Of a DNA stretch of 42,810 nt, positions 24,225-32,769 are shown one piece after another. The position numbers and the translations under genes are program-made. The stretch spans positions 1-42,810 of the forward strand of contig WGDA01000055.1 of assembly GCA_015493505.1 (NCBI GenBank), in the 5' to 3' direction. Numbering within the stretch: the first letter of the stretch is position 1; each line of letters starts with the position of its first letter. Below the pieces are notes generated by a model. That model was given only the letters and a program-made list of their open reading frames with translations. It was not told the DNA's origin and did no database searches. The stretch is from Pseudomonadota bacterium. GTDB lineage: Bacteria > Desulfobacterota > S145-22.

Positions 24225-25054
24225 TGCCCGAATATACAAGACTCATTTACAATTACCTGCGTCATGACAAAAAATTTCCCCATGTCTGGTGTCCGGGTTG
24301 CGGCAACGGAATCCTCCTTGGGTCCCTGATTCGCGCGATTCACCAAACCGGCCTGACGAAGGATGAAATCGTTCTTGTTTCCGGGATTGGGTGCTGCGGC
24401 CGCCTTCCCGTGTATGTGGATTTCAACACCCTCCACACCACCCATGGGCGGGCGCTCACCTTCGCCACGGGAATCAAGCTGGCCAATCCTTCCCTGAAGG
24501 TCATTACCATCATGGGAGACGGGGATTCCATGGCTATTGGGGGCAACCACTTTATCCACGCGGCACGGCGAAACATCGACGTCACGGCAATCATCCTGAA
24601 CAACAGCATCTACGGGATGACAGGGGGGCAATACTCACCAACGACCCCGTACGGCATGCGCGCCTCCACGGCAGTTTACAACAGCATTGAGCAGGCTTTT
24701 CAGATTTCTGAGTTGGCTGTTACGGCGGGGGCTTCATTCGTGGGGCGGCAGACCGTTTACAACGCCCGCCTCCTGGATGGGCTGATTGAGAAGGCCATTC
24801 TCAAAAAGGGGTTCAGCGTTGTGGAAGTCGTCACCCATTGTCACACCCAGTATGGCCGCCAGAACAAGATGGGATCCGCCGTCGACATGCTGAAATGGCA
24901 GCGCGATAACGCGGTTCCCGTGGAAAAAGCAGCCAAAATGTCCCCGGAAGCCCTGGAGGGTAAAATCATTACGGGGATTCTTGTGGATAAGGAACTCCCC
25001 GTGTACGAAGAGGAATACAACAAAGTCAGAGCCAAGGCCAAAGGGCTTTCATAA
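24224..25054 (+). CDS. korB: 2-oxoacid:ferredoxin oxidoreductase, beta subunit
   Basis: A 276-residue thiamine-diphosphate subunit. WCPGCGNGILLGSL opens the domain, with the CxxC cluster ligands. The diphosphate/Mg motif is IMGDGDSMAIGGNHFIHAARRN...ILNNSIYGMTGGQ. GIGCCGRLPVYVDFNTLHTTHGRAL matches KorB. The start is the ATG at 24224, overlapping the korA TGA, with AGGAGG upstream. It catalyses the decarboxylation step with korA. Confidence 0.94.
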   Translation: MPEYTRLIYNYLRHDKKFPHVWCPGCGNGILLGSLIRAIHQTGLTKDEIVLVSGIGCCGRLPVYVDFNTLHTTHGRALTFATGIKLANPSLKVITIMGDGDSMAIGGNHFIHAARRNIDVTAIILNNSIYGMTGGQYSPTTPYGMRASTAVYNSIEQAFQISELAVTAGASFVGRQTVYNARLLDGLIEKAILKKGFSVVEVVTHCHTQYGRQNKMGSAVDMLKWQRDNAVPVEKAAKMSPEALEGKIITGILVDKELPVYEEEYNKVRAKAKGLS

Positions 25055-25067
25055 AGGAGTATAAACT

Positions 25068-25622
25068 ATGCGCTATGAGGCGAGATTGTCCGGCTCAGGT
25101 GGGCAGGGGCTGATCCTGATAGGGATCATCCTGGCCGAAGCCGTGGGCATCTATGATGGGAAAAATGTCGTTCAGACCCAAAGTTACGGGCCAGAGGCGC
25201 GGGGAGGCGCGAGCAAGTCAGAGGTTATCATCAGCGATGAGACCATCTACTATCCCAAGGCTACTCATCTGGACCTCCTGCTGTGCATGAATCAGAAATC
25301 GTGTGATGAATATTACTTGGATCTGAAAAAAGACGGCATTCTGATTGTTGACAGCTCCCTGGTCCACCAGGTTCCCACCAACAAGGCCTATCAGATTCCT
25401 TTCACGCGGCTGGCGAAAGAGGAGCTTGGCAAGGCCTTTGTCGCCAATATCATCGCGATAGGGGCGATCGCGGAGATTTCCAAAATCGTCAAGGAGTCTT
25501 CGCTGACCGAGGCGGTCTTGAAGCGAGTTCCCCCCTGGAGCGCGGACCTGAATAAAAAGGCGCTGAAAATCGGCATGGAGGAAGGGAAAAAGGCGGAAGC
25601 CTTCATTCCGTCAAAGGGCTGA
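25068..25622 (+). CDS. korC: 2-oxoacid:ferredoxin oxidoreductase, gamma subunit
   Basis: A 184-residue gamma subunit. SGSGGQGLILIGIILAEA and QTQSYGPEARGGASKSEVIIS are the standard motifs of the POR/KOR gamma domain. ATG at 25068 with AAAGGAG seven bases ahead. It closes the korDABC operon. The last 12 bases overlap the end of the convergent histidine kinase gene. No terminator is evident between them. Confidence 0.93.
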   Translation: MRYEARLSGSGGQGLILIGIILAEAVGIYDGKNVVQTQSYGPEARGGASKSEVIISDETIYYPKATHLDLLLCMNQKSCDEYYLDLKKDGILIVDSSLVHQVPTNKAYQIPFTRLAKEELGKAFVANIIAIGAIAEISKIVKESSLTEAVLKRVPPWSADLNKKALKIGMEEGKKAEAFIPSKG

Positions 25623-27563
25623 GTCGAGGCTTGTTCGGACCGCACGTAGCAACTCCAGTCGGTGAAAGGGGTTGCGGAGGTAGCCCAGGACTCCCGAGAG
25701 GAGAAGGTTTCTAACCTTGCCATCGATCGCGAGGCCTGTCATCAGGATAGTCTTAACCTCGGGGTCAAGCTGCTTGAGTTTCCAGAACGTCTCTTCCCCA
25801 TCCATGACGGGCATGTTCATGTCGAGCACGACCAGGTCGAAGGGGGCGCGCGTTTGCCTGTAGGCTTCGATTCCTTCCTGGCCGTTTTTCACCAACGTGA
25901 CTTGGTATCCGTTCCGCTCCAGTTCCAGCTTGATAAGGGGGCCTGTCTCGGCGTTGTCACCCACCACGAGGATCCGCTCTCCTTTTCCCCCATAATCAGC
26001 GCCCTTACCCGGTATTTCCTCCTGGGCGGGTTCGTAAAGCGGGAGGTAGACTTTAAAGCGAGTCCCTTCCCCGGGAGTGCTCTCTACCTCGACGCATCCG
26101 CCATGACCCTTGACGATTCCGTACGTCATGGAAAGGCCCAAACCAATTCCTTTTCCCACTTCTTTGGTCGTGAAAAAGGGATCGAAAATCTTTTCTAAAA
26201 CCGCTTCGTCCATGCCAACCCCCGTATCCTCGAAACGGATTTCAGCGTATACACCAGGCAGGCATGACCTGCGGGTTATGGCGTACTTGGCGGGGGATAT
26301 CCTGCGTTTCGTAAGGCTAATCTTTAAGGTTCCTCCCTGAGGCATGGCGTCACCCGCGTTCAGGCAGATATTCAGAAACGCCTGGCGGATCTGATCCATG
26401 TCGCCAAAAACCATGAGTGGTTCATGCGTCATTTCCAGAATAATTCTGACAGCATCCCCAAGCCGCCCATTGGCCACGTCTTTCAGCCAGTGCAGGGCTC
26501 CCTGCAACACGAATGGGATTTCCTGGTACCGCCCCCCTGAGGTAAACCCAAGAAGCTGTTGCACCAGGGTCGCCGCCCGATGAGAGGATCGCTCAATAGC
26601 CTCAACAAAGGGATAAATCCTCTCCTTTGGAGACAGTCCGGACTTAATCAGGGACGCGTATCCCAGGATGCCTCCCAAAATATTGTTGAAATCATGGGCG
26701 ATTCCCGACGAGAACGTGCTGAGGGCGCTCATCTTCTGGGCTTCAAACAATTGTTCCCAGAGACTCCTGATGTTGGTGATGTCCTGCAGGGTGCCAACGT
26801 ATAAATCGCTCCGGGCACTGCGTACCTTCCGCAGACCGAAAAGACACAACCGTGTGCTTCCTTTTTCTCCGACGAGCCTCACCTCGTATTCGCTTGGGAA
26901 AAAATCCCCCGCTTCCAGGCGCCGCATCCTGATGCGAAAGGCCTCACGGTCGTCAGGATGAATCCAGCGGTCAATGGGCGTTCCTGCCACCTGCCGCGGC
27001 GTCGAAGAAACGAGAGCGCAAAAGGAAGCGTTGGCATACACCAGCCTGTCCGTATCCATGAGGAAGACCGATTCGCTCAGATTTTCAATCAGATCTTTGA
27101 ATCGGGATTCTGAATAAATCAGGTCTTCCTCATGGCGCTTGCAGGTCGCGAATACTCCAATCATAAACCCCAAGAGGGCCGCGAACTGCGTAATCGTCTC
27201 ACGCTGTTCAGGGGAAAATCCCTCCCGCTTCTGGCTCCCAACCCAGAAAAGGCCTATACGGTGGTTTTCATAATGAAGGGGCACGGTAAGGTCGTGCGTG
27301 ATAAAAACCGTTGTTTCAGACAGGTTTGCGCTGACATCCCTTCGGTAAACCGGTTCTGTCATGTCATGTGGCAATTTTGGGACCAGGTAGGCAGCCATTT
27401 TCCCCGTTAAAAAATCTTCTTCAAAGGGGAAGGAGAGGAAAACCTTGTGCACTGGCCCGGAAGGACCGTTGGAGAACAGCAGGATAAACCAGGGGTTTGT
27501 GGGAAAGGTGGCGTGAATAGCCCCCCTGAGATGACGTTTAAAGGACTGTACCGGATCTTTCAC
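25611..27563 (-). CDS. Hybrid sensor histidine kinase with degenerate receiver
   Basis: About 650 residues from a GTG at 27563. Domain order: a GAF-like N-terminus (1-140), PAS (~150-270; [21 protein letters not shown]), HisKA with [12 protein letters not shown] (His near 290), HATPase_c ([50 protein letters not shown]) and a C-terminal receiver. The kinase half looks active. The receiver keeps the phospho-acceptor Asp in [15 protein letters not shown] (near 581), but the acidic pair is reduced (VVGDN instead of VVDD) and the Lys of the KPF motif is Asn (YLRNPF). Probably co-transcribed with the kinase gene upstream, 37 bases away. The signal is unknown. Confidence 0.9.
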   Translation of the reverse strand: MKDPVQSFKRHLRGAIHATFPTNPWFILLFSNGPSGPVHKVFLSFPFEEDFLTGKMAAYLVPKLPHDMTEPVYRRDVSANLSETTVFITHDLTVPLHYENHRIGLFWVGSQKREGFSPEQRETITQFAALLGFMIGVFATCKRHEEDLIYSESRFKDLIENLSESVFLMDTDRLVYANASFCALVSSTPRQVAGTPIDRWIHPDDREAFRIRMRRLEAGDFFPSEYEVRLVGEKGSTRLCLFGLRKVRSARSDLYVGTLQDITNIRSLWEQLFEAQKMSALSTFSSGIAHDFNNILGGILGYASLIKSGLSPKERIYPFVEAIERSSHRAATLVQQLLGFTSGGRYQEIPFVLQGALHWLKDVANGRLGDAVRIILEMTHEPLMVFGDMDQIRQAFLNICLNAGDAMPQGGTLKISLTKRRISPAKYAITRRSCLPGVYAEIRFEDTGVGMDEAVLEKIFDPFFTTKEVGKGIGLGLSMTYGIVKGHGGCVEVESTPGEGTRFKVYLPLYEPAQEEIPGKGADYGGKGERILVVGDNAETGPLIKLELERNGYQVTLVKNGQEGIEAYRQTRAPFDLVVLDMNMPVMDGEETFWKLKQLDPEVKTILMTGLAIDGKVRNLLLSGVLGYLRNPFHRLELLRAVRTSLDSAL

Positions 27564-27600
27564 ACCACTCGTTCCTGTCTATGCGCCCTTCATGGTTGTT

Positions 27601-29067
27601 TTAGCGGTCACCTTCTCTCGTCTTTTCGAGGGTCCTTACGGGCAGGCGGACATAAAAGGTTGCCCCTTTTCCTTTCTGGGACTCCACCCAGATATCCCCG
27701 TGATGTGTTTCAACGATTCTTTTGATGATACTCAGCCCGATACCGGTTCCTTCCACCTTTTCAGAAACCTCCCCCCGTTCGAACACCTCGAAAATTTTCT
27801 TGTGCAAGGAGGGATCGATGCCTACGCCATTATCCTCAACGGAAAAAACAACCGCCCCATCCTCCACTTTACAGTCGATCTTTACGACGGGGGAGGCCTG
27901 ATCCCGACTGTATTTAATCGCGTTGTCTATAAGGTTTGCCAGAATTTGGCGAAAACTTTCCTTGTGGAAAAGGATTTCAGGCAGATTTTTGCTCACAACG
28001 AATATCACCGGCTGGCCCCATTTAATCTTTAATTCCTCAATGATGGACTGAACCACCGCGTAGGTGTCGATGAATTCGAATTCGCCGCGCGCGTCTTTCT
28101 CCGTGCGCGCGTAGGCCAGCAAATCCACAATCATTCTCTCCGCGCGCCTTGAAATCTCCGTAATTCGTTCGAGTAGTTCCCGCCCCTTTTCATCCAGCCG
28201 TTCTCCCTGTTTCTTCATCAACAGCCGGCAAAATCCCTGGATGGCAATGATTGGCGATTTCAAATCGTGGGACACGGTGTACACGTAGGATTCGAGCTGG
28301 GCATTTTTTGAGAGCAACTCTTCTTCTATCTGTTTCTGACGCGTAAGATCGCGAAAGATGCCTTCATATCCCAAAATCTTTTTGTCCTCGTCATATACGG
28401 CAACGTTGGACATGGAGACGAAAAGCGGGGTGCGGTCTTTCTTTTTAAAGACCACCTCATAATCCTTGACATATCCCTTCTCGGCAATGATCTTTTGATA
28501 CTTCAGCCGGTCCTCCGGGTAGTAATAGAGATCGGTCAGGATATTCAGTTTCAGGACCTCATCTTTCGACGCGTAACCCAACATTTCGACCCCGGCGGGG
28601 TTGATGTCGAGGAATCGGCCTTCAACGGTGCTGGCGAAAATCGCGTCCTTGACGTTTTCAAAAAGGCGCTGGTATCGCTGCTCGATTCCCACAACCGGGT
28701 TCCCCGCCAGGTCTTCCTCCAGCCGGGTCATGTGCCAGAACCACTTGTTTCCAGCCCCTTTTGAGCGTGATATTGTCACCTCGTATCTGTTTCCATCCCT
28801 CGAAAGTTCAAAAAGACAGGCGGAAGGGGATTTGTTCCGAAGCCAACCGGAGATTCTTTCCGCGTCATCCGTTACCAGAATCTCATGAAGGCTAAAGGGG
28901 AAGTCTTCCTGCCGTGCCAGGATTAGAAGCGTCTGGTTCCCCTCGACAAACCGGGCTCCCTCCAGCAGGCCTTCCGCCTGTTCGCTGCCGCGACGTGTTT
29001 TCAGACACTCTGACGCCGGGATGGTTTCTGGTGGTTTTAAAAGCGTAAAACGTGATTTTTCAGGCAT
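27601..29067 (-). CDS. PAS sensor histidine kinase
   Basis: About 488 residues from the ATG at 29067 (MPEKSRF). This start is chosen because the only good promoter lies at 29113-29141, downstream of the track's 29187. An N-terminal region without motifs I recognise is followed by a PAS domain (NVKDAIFASTVEGRFLDINPAGVEMLGY), HisKA with YTVSHDLKSPIIAIQGF, and HATPase_c (LANLIDNAIKYSRD, VEDNGVGIDPSLHKKIFEVF, GTGIGLSIIKRIVE). No membrane helix is seen, so it is probably cytosolic. No response regulator gene is adjacent; the partner may be the receiver of the next kinase or a distant protein. Confidence 0.9.
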   Translation of the reverse strand: MPEKSRFTLLKPPETIPASECLKTRRGSEQAEGLLEGARFVEGNQTLLILARQEDFPFSLHEILVTDDAERISGWLRNKSPSACLFELSRDGNRYEVTISRSKGAGNKWFWHMTRLEEDLAGNPVVGIEQRYQRLFENVKDAIFASTVEGRFLDINPAGVEMLGYASKDEVLKLNILTDLYYYPEDRLKYQKIIAEKGYVKDYEVVFKKKDRTPLFVSMSNVAVYDEDKKILGYEGIFRDLTRQKQIEEELLSKNAQLESYVYTVSHDLKSPIIAIQGFCRLLMKKQGERLDEKGRELLERITEISRRAERMIVDLLAYARTEKDARGEFEFIDTYAVVQSIIEELKIKWGQPVIFVVSKNLPEILFHKESFRQILANLIDNAIKYSRDQASPVVKIDCKVEDGAVVFSVEDNGVGIDPSLHKKIFEVFERGEVSEKVEGTGIGLSIIKRIVETHHGDIWVESQKGKGATFYVRLPVRTLEKTREGDR

Positions 29068-29112
29068 GATCCCGGCTTTTCGTTCCTCTTGATATAAGTT
29101 CTTATTTTTCCT

Positions 29113-29141
29113 ATCATAAAATATTACAGGTGATTTGACAA
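29113..29141 (-). promoter_or_regulatory. Promoter of the histidine kinase pair
   Basis: On the minus strand, TTGTCA (29136-29141), a 17-bp spacer and TATGAT (29113-29118), each 5/6 to sigma-70 consensus. Transcription would begin near 29106, before the ATG at 29067. It is back-to-back with the transglycosylase promoter. Confidence 0.65.
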
Positions 29142-29180
29142 CCGGCGGAGACATGGCGAAAAGACGGCCCGAAACGGATA

Positions 29181-29208
29181 TTGACAAAAAAGCTTAAATG
29201 CGTATATT
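29181..29208 (+). promoter_or_regulatory. Promoter of the lytic transglycosylase gene
   Basis: Perfect TTGACA (29181-29186), 16-bp spacer, TATATT (29203-29208). Start near 29215, so the real start codon must lie downstream of it; the track's ATG at 29198 is inside the promoter. Confidence 0.65.
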
Positions 29209-29245
29209 TAAAGAGAATTTGAGCGGGAAAAGGGATGGTACGCGT

Positions 29246-29860
29246 ATGCGCCTGGGAATTTTGATGAAGAAAATGGCCTTTTGGGCCGGAGGGGTGTTTT
29301 TTGCGTTCTTCCTGTTCCTTCCCGCAAAGCCTGTTCTCGCGGGAATCTATGTCATGGTTGACGCCAATGGGGTGTACCATTTTACGAACGTGCCCACCAG
29401 CCGCAAGTATCACATCTTCATCGGCAGTGGCACCTCCCGGCCATCAAGAGAGAGCTTGAAGGCATCCTCCACAAGCCCCTCCCGCTATGAATCCCTGATT
29501 CACCGATACGCGCGAAAGTATGGGGTAGACACGGCCCTTGTCAAGGCGATTATTCGCGCGGAGTCCCACTTCAATCCCTATGCGGTCTCTAAAAGGGGCG
29601 CGCGGGGACTGATGCAGTTGATGCCGGAAACGGCAAGAGACCTGGCCGTTCAAGATGTCTTCAATCCGGAGGAGAACATCCGCGCTGGCGTTCAGTATCT
29701 GAAGATGCTCCTTGAAAGATTCAAGGGGAATCTGCCGTTATCCCTGGCTGCTTATAACGCCGGGCCCAACCTCGTAGACCAGTATGGAAAAATTCCGCCC
29801 TACGGGGAAACCAGGAAATACGTCAAAAAAGTTTTGACTTATTACCGGCTGTATCGGTAG
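29246..29860 (+). CDS. Lytic transglycosylase, SLT domain with DUF4124-like region
   Basis: A 204-residue exported enzyme. ATG 29246 is chosen because 29198 is in the promoter. A signal peptide covers residues 1-~32 (FWAGGVFFAFFLFLPAKPVLA). A short DUF4124-like part follows (VMVDANGVYHFTNVP). The SLT domain runs ~90-200: HRYARKYGVDTALVKAIIRAESHFNPYAVS, with catalytic Glu in RAES, GLMQLMPETARDL and SLAAYNAGP. It cleaves murein with formation of 1,6-anhydromuramyl ends. pgsA follows by four bases, so the two may be co-transcribed. Confidence 0.93.
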   Translation: MRLGILMKKMAFWAGGVFFAFFLFLPAKPVLAGIYVMVDANGVYHFTNVPTSRKYHIFIGSGTSRPSRESLKASSTSPSRYESLIHRYARKYGVDTALVKAIIRAESHFNPYAVSKRGARGLMQLMPETARDLAVQDVFNPEENIRAGVQYLKMLLERFKGNLPLSLAAYNAGPNLVDQYGKIPPYGETRKYVKKVLTYYRLYR

Positions 29861-29864
29861 CGCC

Positions 29865-30443
29865 TTGAAAACGTATCCGCCCGAAAAACTCTGGAACCTG
29901 GCCAACCGGCTCACGATGATGCGTATCGCCGTGATCCCAATCATCGTGTGCCTGCTTTTTTTCAACGGCAAAACCCCCAGTTTCCTGGCCGCGCTGCTTT
30001 ATGTGCTGGCCTCCCTCACCGACATCGTGGATGGATATCTGGCGCGCAGGATGAAAATCGTCACACGCCTCGGCAGGTTCCTCGACCCGCTGGCCGACAA
30101 GCTCCTGATGACGTCAACCCTCATTATGCTGATAGGGCTTCACCGCGTTCCCGCCTGGATCGTCGTCATCATCATCGGCAGGGAGATCGCGGTGACTGGC
30201 CTCAGGGGGATCGCCGCCACGGAAGAGATCATCATTTCCGCCAGCAGGCTTGGGAAATACAAAACCCTGAGCCAAACCATCGCGATTGTTTTTCTCGTCC
30301 TCAACTACTCGTACTTTTCCCTGCAGGTCAGGGAAATCGGCCTGGTGTTTCTGTGGATCGCCCTGTTCATGACTATCTGGTCCGGCGCGGACTATTTTGT
30401 CCGTTTTTTCAGGATGGCGCGGTACACCGCCCCTGACGAATAA
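29865..30443 (+). CDS. pgsA: CDP-diacylglycerol-glycerol-3-phosphate 3-phosphatidyltransferase
   Basis: A 192-residue membrane enzyme making phosphatidylglycerol phosphate. The CDP-alcohol phosphotransferase signature D-G-x2-A-R-x8-G-x3-D-x3-D is exact (DGYLARRMKIVTRLGRFLD...D). The start is opened by NLANRLTMMRIAVIP, the typical N-terminal pattern. A TTG start at 29865 is accepted because no ATG lies upstream of that segment. Several membrane helices follow. rarA begins two bases after the stop. Confidence 0.93.
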   Translation: MKTYPPEKLWNLANRLTMMRIAVIPIIVCLLFFNGKTPSFLAALLYVLASLTDIVDGYLARRMKIVTRLGRFLDPLADKLLMTSTLIMLIGLHRVPAWIVVIIIGREIAVTGLRGIAATEEIIISASRLGKYKTLSQTIAIVFLVLNYSYFSLQVREIGLVFLWIALFMTIWSGADYFVRFFRMARYTAPDE

Positions 30444-30444
30444 A

Positions 30445-31773
30445 ATGACGGCACCTATTTCCCCTCTGATCGATGCCCCTCTCGCGGAGCGAATGCGTCC
30501 CCGTTCACTATCGGAGATTGTGGGTCAGAGGCACCTGCTCGCACCAGATGCCCCGCTGATGAAGCAGATTTTAAGTGGCCAGCCGTTTTCCATGATTCTC
30601 TGGGGCCCTCCCGGCAGCGGGAAAACCACCCTGGCTCATATCATTGCGAAACAGCTTCACACCCATTTTATCACCCTCAGCGCCGTCTTTTCCGGTGTCA
30701 AGGAGATTCGAAGCGCCGCTGCCGAGGCCAGGAAGGTCCTCGAGGAAGAGAGGTGCAAAACAATCCTGTTCGTGGACGAGATTCACCGATTCTCCAAATC
30801 CCAGCAGGATGCCTTTCTCCCCTATGTGGAAGATGGCACGATAACTTTGATTGGCGCCACAACGGAGAACCCGTCTTTTGAGATTATCGCCCCCCTGAGG
30901 TCCCGCGCCCGCGTCATCGTTCTGAACCCGCTCACACCCGAAGAGATTCAGATCCTGTTGAACCGGTCGCTGACCGACACGGAACGGGGCATGGCCTCTT
31001 ATCACCCGGTTGTCGAAGAGGCGCTGCTGACCCACGTCAGTGAAATCTGCGACGGTGACGCGCGCGTCGCCCTGAACCTTCTGGAGGGCCTGATCCTGTC
31101 GACGCCGCCCAACGCCTCGGGGGAACGCGTCGTCGACACGCAGGCGGCACGTGAGGCCATTCGCCGTGAATCCCTGCTGTACGACAAGGCGGGGGAGGAG
31201 CACTATAACCTGATTTCTGCCCTTCACAAAAGCCTTCGCGGGAGCGATCCGGACGCCGCCCTCTACTGGCTGACCCGGATGCTCTCCGCAGGGGAAGACC
31301 CCCTGTACGTCGCCCGCCGAATGATCCGGTTCGCGACCGAGGATATCGGGAACGCGGATCCCATGGCCCTGCTCATCGCCAACCAGGCCATGGAGGCATA
31401 TCGGTTTCTCGGGTCACCCGAGGGAGAGCTGGCACTCGCCCAGGCGGCCATTTACCTGGCGTGCGCCCCGAAAAGTAACGCGGTTTACAGGGCCTACGGT
31501 CTGGCAAGGGAAGAGATTGCAAGGACAGGCGCGCGACCCGTTCCGTTTCACCTGCGAAACGCTCCCACACGGCTGATGAAGGCCCTGGGATACGGGAAAG
31601 ATTATCTCTACCCGCACAACGATCCGGATGGTGTGGTCGGTCAGACATACCTTCCGGACGGTCTGAAAAACCACAGTTTCTACCAGCCCAAGTCCTCTGG
31701 CTATGAAAAAAAGATTCGCGAACGGCTCTCGTACTGGGCGGCCCTGAAGGCGAAGAAGAGAAAAAAGGGGTAA
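30445..31773 (+). CDS. rarA: Replication-associated recombination protein A (AAA+ ATPase)
   Basis: A 442-residue RarA/MgsA. It acts at stalled forks and resembles clamp-loader ATPases. The ATG at 30445 (MTAPISPLIDAPLAERMRPRSL) is preferred to the track's 30397, which is in pgsA. Walker A GPPGSGKTTL and Walker B ILFVDEIHRF are intact. IGATTENPSFEI, RARVIVLNPLT and the C-terminal tetramerisation domain (YDKAGEEHYNLISALHKSLRGSDPDAALYWLTRML) are typical. It converges on the following minus-strand gene with a four-base gap. Confidence 0.95.
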   Translation: MTAPISPLIDAPLAERMRPRSLSEIVGQRHLLAPDAPLMKQILSGQPFSMILWGPPGSGKTTLAHIIAKQLHTHFITLSAVFSGVKEIRSAAAEARKVLEEERCKTILFVDEIHRFSKSQQDAFLPYVEDGTITLIGATTENPSFEIIAPLRSRARVIVLNPLTPEEIQILLNRSLTDTERGMASYHPVVEEALLTHVSEICDGDARVALNLLEGLILSTPPNASGERVVDTQAAREAIRRESLLYDKAGEEHYNLISALHKSLRGSDPDAALYWLTRMLSAGEDPLYVARRMIRFATEDIGNADPMALLIANQAMEAYRFLGSPEGELALAQAAIYLACAPKSNAVYRAYGLAREEIARTGARPVPFHLRNAPTRLMKALGYGKDYLYPHNDPDGVVGQTYLPDGLKNHSFYQPKSSGYEKKIRERLSYWAALKAKKRKKG

Positions 31774-31777
31774 GGTA

Positions 31778-32293
31778 TCAACGGGTGACGTAGCGATTCC
31801 ACAGGAAAAACAGAAGGGCCTTGCGTGCGACCCGAATCGTGACCACGGTTCCAGGGGGGAAAATGGTTCCCAGGTCCTTCCGTCGGTTTTTCCCCAGCCA
31901 CAAAACCCGCTTCTTCTCCGGCGTCACAACGATGTGGACAGCGGGAACCGGCCTGACATGTTCGCGCACAATGAGCGCATCGCCCTGACGGGAGACATCC
32001 TTGGGGTCAAACAGCTTTACCAGGCGTGGGGACGGGTGCAGGTATATCGCCTCGAGAAAACGGATTTTGTCGTCCTTTCCGATGAAAAACTTCCGAATCT
32101 CCGAACGGTTTCCCCTGGTATCCTGATAAAAGATTTTAAAGGTCCGGCTCGATGGCAATGCCAGATACAGGGCGTGCTGGTGCCTGGGGTCCGAAAGCTC
32201 CAGACGGGGAATCGGCCAGTACGCCGCCCAGCCAATCAAAACCGCCAGAAGAATTGCCCACACCCTTTTCCTGGAATACCACGCGCGCGTCAT
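31778..32293 (-). CDS. DUF1850-like membrane-anchored protein
   Basis: About 171 residues from the ATG at 32293; the track's 32344 adds an unlikely leader. An N-terminal hydrophobic helix (VWAILLAVLIGWAAYW) anchors it. The following part, WPIPRLELSD, then FKIFYQDTRGNRSE, and the C-terminal IVVTPEKKRVLWLGKN...FPPGTVVTIRVAR, resembles the DUF1850 pattern (W-P, a central Y-x-H/D-S region, and PPGTxVxIxV), but the usual H-S of that family is missing. DUF1850 proteins usually accompany TAXI-type TRAP transporters, which are not here. The assignment is tentative. Confidence 0.55.
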   Translation of the reverse strand: MTRAWYSRKRVWAILLAVLIGWAAYWPIPRLELSDPRHQHALYLALPSSRTFKIFYQDTRGNRSEIRKFFIGKDDKIRFLEAIYLHPSPRLVKLFDPKDVSRQGDALIVREHVRPVPAVHIVVTPEKKRVLWLGKNRRKDLGTIFPPGTVVTIRVARKALLFFLWNRYVTR

Positions 32294-32364
32294 CGCCTGC
32301 CCACTCCTTGCCCCGATTTGTCCCTCATGGTAGCATAACCGCACGAAAAATTAAGGGACGCCCG

Positions 32365-32769
32365 ATGATTAAAACGGAATACGAGAAAATTGAACCATAC
32401 ACCACCAAAGACGGTTCCACCATTCGGGAACTGCTGCACCCCTCCAAACATGGGGCGGAGCTTCGCATGAGCCTCGCGGAGGCCCGGGTTTCCCCGGGAA
32501 AAGAAACCACCCTGCACCGCCACCCTCACTTTCAGGAGATTTACCATTTCCTTGAAGGTGAGGGGGAAATGTGCCTCGGGAACGCACGTTTTCATGTCGC
32601 CACGGGGGATTCTGTCTTCATTCCGGCTGGATCCCCGCACAATGTCAGGAACACCGCCGCCATCCCCCTCCGGTTTCTCTGCTGCTGTTCCCCACCCTAC
32701 ACGCACGACGGGACCGAACTCATTGAACCTATGCAAAAGGATTCCCATGGCATTCACAACCTATCATGA
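32365..32769 (+). CDS. Cupin domain protein
   Basis: A 134-residue single cupin. The ATG at 32365 has AAGGG upstream; the track's 32152 start lies inside the DUF1850-like gene. Metal ligands are visible: HRHPHFQEIYHFLEGEGEM (cupin motif 1) and ATGDSVFIPAGSPHNVRN (motif 2). Such proteins may be mannose-6-phosphate isomerase-like or cupin regulators; no substrate can be named. The 3' end overlaps folC by 23 bases. Confidence 0.85.
   Translation: MIKTEYEKIEPYTTKDGSTIRELLHPSKHGAELRMSLAEARVSPGKETTLHRHPHFQEIYHFLEGEGEMCLGNARFHVATGDSVFIPAGSPHNVRNTAAIPLRFLCCCSPPYTHDGTELIEPMQKDSHGIHNLS

Noticed and set aside
24982-24990. Perfect DnaA box TTATCCACA (minus strand)
   Set aside because: Single copy inside korB; no cluster, no AT-rich unwinding region.
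25611-25622. Terminator between korC and the kinase
   Set aside because: The coding ends overlap and no stem with T-tract was found.
31547-31562. GTTTCACCTGCGAAAC as second parS
   Set aside because: Central CACGTG is lost; lies inside rarA coding sequence and is too divergent.
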